The notes beneath the pieces were generated by a model, which was not told where the DNA came from, made no database searches, and saw nothing but the letters and a program-made list of their open reading frames with translations. Below are positions 62,800 through 64,000 of a DNA stretch of 64,000 nucleotides, in pieces; the first letter of the stretch is position 1; each line of letters begins with the position of its first letter. The stretch is taken from NCBI GenBank assembly GCA_021770825.1, contig JAETQD010000019.1:20340-84339 (forward strand). The letters run 5' to 3'. Position numbers and translations under genes: made by a program. This stretch comes from Clostridium sp. (lineage in GTDB: Bacteria; Bacillota; Clostridia; Lachnospirales; Lachnospiraceae).

Positions 62800-63873
62800 A
62801 TGAAACTATTTCAGAAAAAAGAGACATGCTGCGGCTGCGGTGCCTGCGTGGAGATATGTCCGGCAAATGCTATAAAAATGGTACGGGACAAGGAGGGATT
62901 TGATTATCCTCAGATTGATCCGGCTGTCTGTATAGAATGTGCAAAGTGCAGAAGCGTGTGTCCGATAAAAGTGCAGGAACAAACAGAGGGAATAAAGTAT
63001 TATATGGGGGCACAGGCAAAAGACGACGAGTTAAGATACTCCAGTTCATCAGGGGGTGTTTTCTCTGTGCTTGCTCAGTATGTTATGAAACATTTGGGGG
63101 TTGTCTATGGCGCCGGTTATGATGAAGATATGAGAGTAATTCATAAGGGAGCAGAAAATCAGGAACAGTTGGAGCAGATTAAACGGACAAAATATGTTCA
63201 GAGCGATATGACCGGAATATACGGCAAAATAGAAAAAAATCTGAAAGAAGGCAGATGGGTGCTATTTTGCGGAACACCATGTCAGGCGAATGCTCTGATA
63301 TTATTCTTAAACAGAGAATATGAAAAACTGATTGTCGCAGACTTAGTTTGTTATGGTGTTCCTTCTCCTGGAATATGGAAAAAATATGTAAATTATCTGG
63401 AACATATTTACAATGGAAAAATGACGGATTTTTGTTTTCGGGATAAGAGAAGACGTGATAATGGGCATATGTGTTCCTATACAATAGGCAAAGATGAGTA
63501 CGCCGGGTCACTCTATGATGATATATATTGTAAAATGATCTTTGAGAATTATATTTTACGTCCGTCCTGTTATAGTTGTAAATTCTGTACGGTAAACAGG
63601 AAAAGTGATTTTACCATTGGAGATTTCTGGGGCATAGAACATGTAAGATCAGATGTTGATGATGGTATGGGAACATCTATGGTAATCGTACATTCAAAAC
63701 GGGCTAAGGAGATATGGGATGAAATAGAGACAGAATTAAATTGGTTTGAATGTGCAAAAGAGGATATATTACAGCCAAGGCTGTCAGAGCCGACCGTATC
63801 GGCCAAAGGACGGAGATTCTTTATGCTGTTATATAAAGCTGTGCCATTTAGTCTAATCGCGGAATTATTATAA
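62800..63873 (+). CDS. Ferredoxin/F420-hydrogenase-beta-like protein
   Basis: A 357-residue protein with two N-terminal 4Fe-4S clusters (Cys10/11, 13, 16, 20 and Cys44, 47, 50, 54), then the coenzyme F420 hydrogenase/dehydrogenase beta-subunit N- and C-terminal domains (YSSSSGGVFSVLAQYVM, FCGTPCQANALILFL, CYGVPSPGIWKKY, FTIGDFWGIEH). Clostridia do not use F420 in this way; such genes travel with pyruvyl-transferase genes in capsule loci. The reaction is unknown. Confidence 0.88.
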   Translation: MKLFQKKETCCGCGACVEICPANAIKMVRDKEGFDYPQIDPAVCIECAKCRSVCPIKVQEQTEGIKYYMGAQAKDDELRYSSSSGGVFSVLAQYVMKHLGVVYGAGYDEDMRVIHKGAENQEQLEQIKRTKYVQSDMTGIYGKIEKNLKEGRWVLFCGTPCQANALILFLNREYEKLIVADLVCYGVPSPGIWKKYVNYLEHIYNGKMTDFCFRDKRRRDNGHMCSYTIGKDEYAGSLYDDIYCKMIFENYILRPSCYSCKFCTVNRKSDFTIGDFWGIEHVRSDVDDGMGTSMVIVHSKRAKEIWDEIETELNWFECAKEDILQPRLSEPTVSAKGRRFFMLLYKAVPFSLIAELL

Positions 63874-63903
63874 AGGTGGTATTTGTATCAGAGGAAAACA
63901 TAA

Positions 63904-64000
63904 ATGATGGAAATGTTCAGGTATTTGACGGGAATATTATCAAAGGAGAAGCAAAAGGAACAAAAAATTTTAACTGTGGTTGATTTTGTCAGCCCGGCTA
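63904..64000 (+). CDS. Start of an unidentified gene (cut by window end)
   Basis: ATG at 63904, or the next ATG at 63907, behind CAGAGGAAAACATAA. The frame is open for 32 codons to the edge and begins MMEMFRYLTGILSKEK. Too short to name. Confidence 0.5.
   Translation, partial: MMEMFRYLTGILSKEKQKEQKILTVVDFVSPA

Overview
The window looks like chromosomal DNA of an anaerobic Gram-positive clostridium, most likely a Lachnospiraceae member (Hungatella/Enterocloster/Lachnoclostridium type). This rests on strong AGGAGG-type ribosome sites, HrcA/CIRCE heat-shock control, the ireB-ruvX-DUF1292-fur order, an alpha2-type glycyl-tRNA synthetase, a ThiI without rhodanese domain and DUF5721. No rRNA or tRNA gene was seen, so the genus is inference.

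Layout. (1) 0-2.4 kb, minus strand: an unfinished membrane protein and two tandem secreted 3D-domain proteins. (2) 2.6-7.4 kb: hrcA-grpE-dnaK-dnaJ behind a promoter and a perfect CIRCE operator; hrcA itself is broken by an internal deletion with frameshift. (3) 7.5-16.4 kb: a catabolic/transport block (RraA-like lyase, 2-hydroxyacid dehydrogenase, GltS-type symporter, two LysR regulators, TauE exporter, flavinylated fumarate-reductase-like flavoprotein) that holds a decayed dehydrogenase fragment, a nuclease/transposase remnant and an apparent in-frame deletion in the flavoprotein. (4) 16.7-43.3 kb: core genes: prmA, rsmE, cysteine desulfurase, thiI, a Crh-like HPr, mtaB, ireB, ruvX, fur, RNase J, trmR-trhP, M16C protease, era, recO, glyQS, maf, PpiC lipoprotein, M18 peptidase, and htpG with its own CIRCE.

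(5) 43.3-44.5 kb: a gene-poor stretch with strong hairpins and two copies of a 26-bp palindrome bracketing the promoter and start of a small AP2-domain protein with two cysteine modules. (6) 44.5-57.2 kb: a Gram-positive pel-type exopolysaccharide operon, pelD-pelE-pelA-pelF-pelG, extended by a DUF4874/DUF4832 lipoprotein, a CotH-type kinase, a VTC-type polyphosphate polymerase and a DUF4956 membrane protein. PelD here carries an extra N-terminal SDR/epimerase-like domain whose catalytic Lys and third nucleotide-binding Gly are missing, and a GGDEF-like C-terminus that lost GGDEF but kept an RxxD site. This is the most interesting system in the window. (7) 57.2-64 kb: an AT-rich second polysaccharide locus (GT4, large polytopic protein, DUF1919, pyruvyl transferase, F420-hydrogenase-beta-like protein, start of another gene), with a 62-bp tandem repeat inside.

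How it fits together: intact CIRCE sites at hrcA-dnaK and htpG would normally answer to HrcA; if the hrcA lesion is real, both chaperone units may be derepressed. In the pel region, PelD/PelE/PelG would form the membrane synthase scaffold, PelF the glycosyltransferase, PelA a surface modification enzyme, and the CotH/VTC/DUF4956 trio a possible phosphate-handling add-on. All functions are assigned by reading the sequence and family knowledge; nothing was searched.
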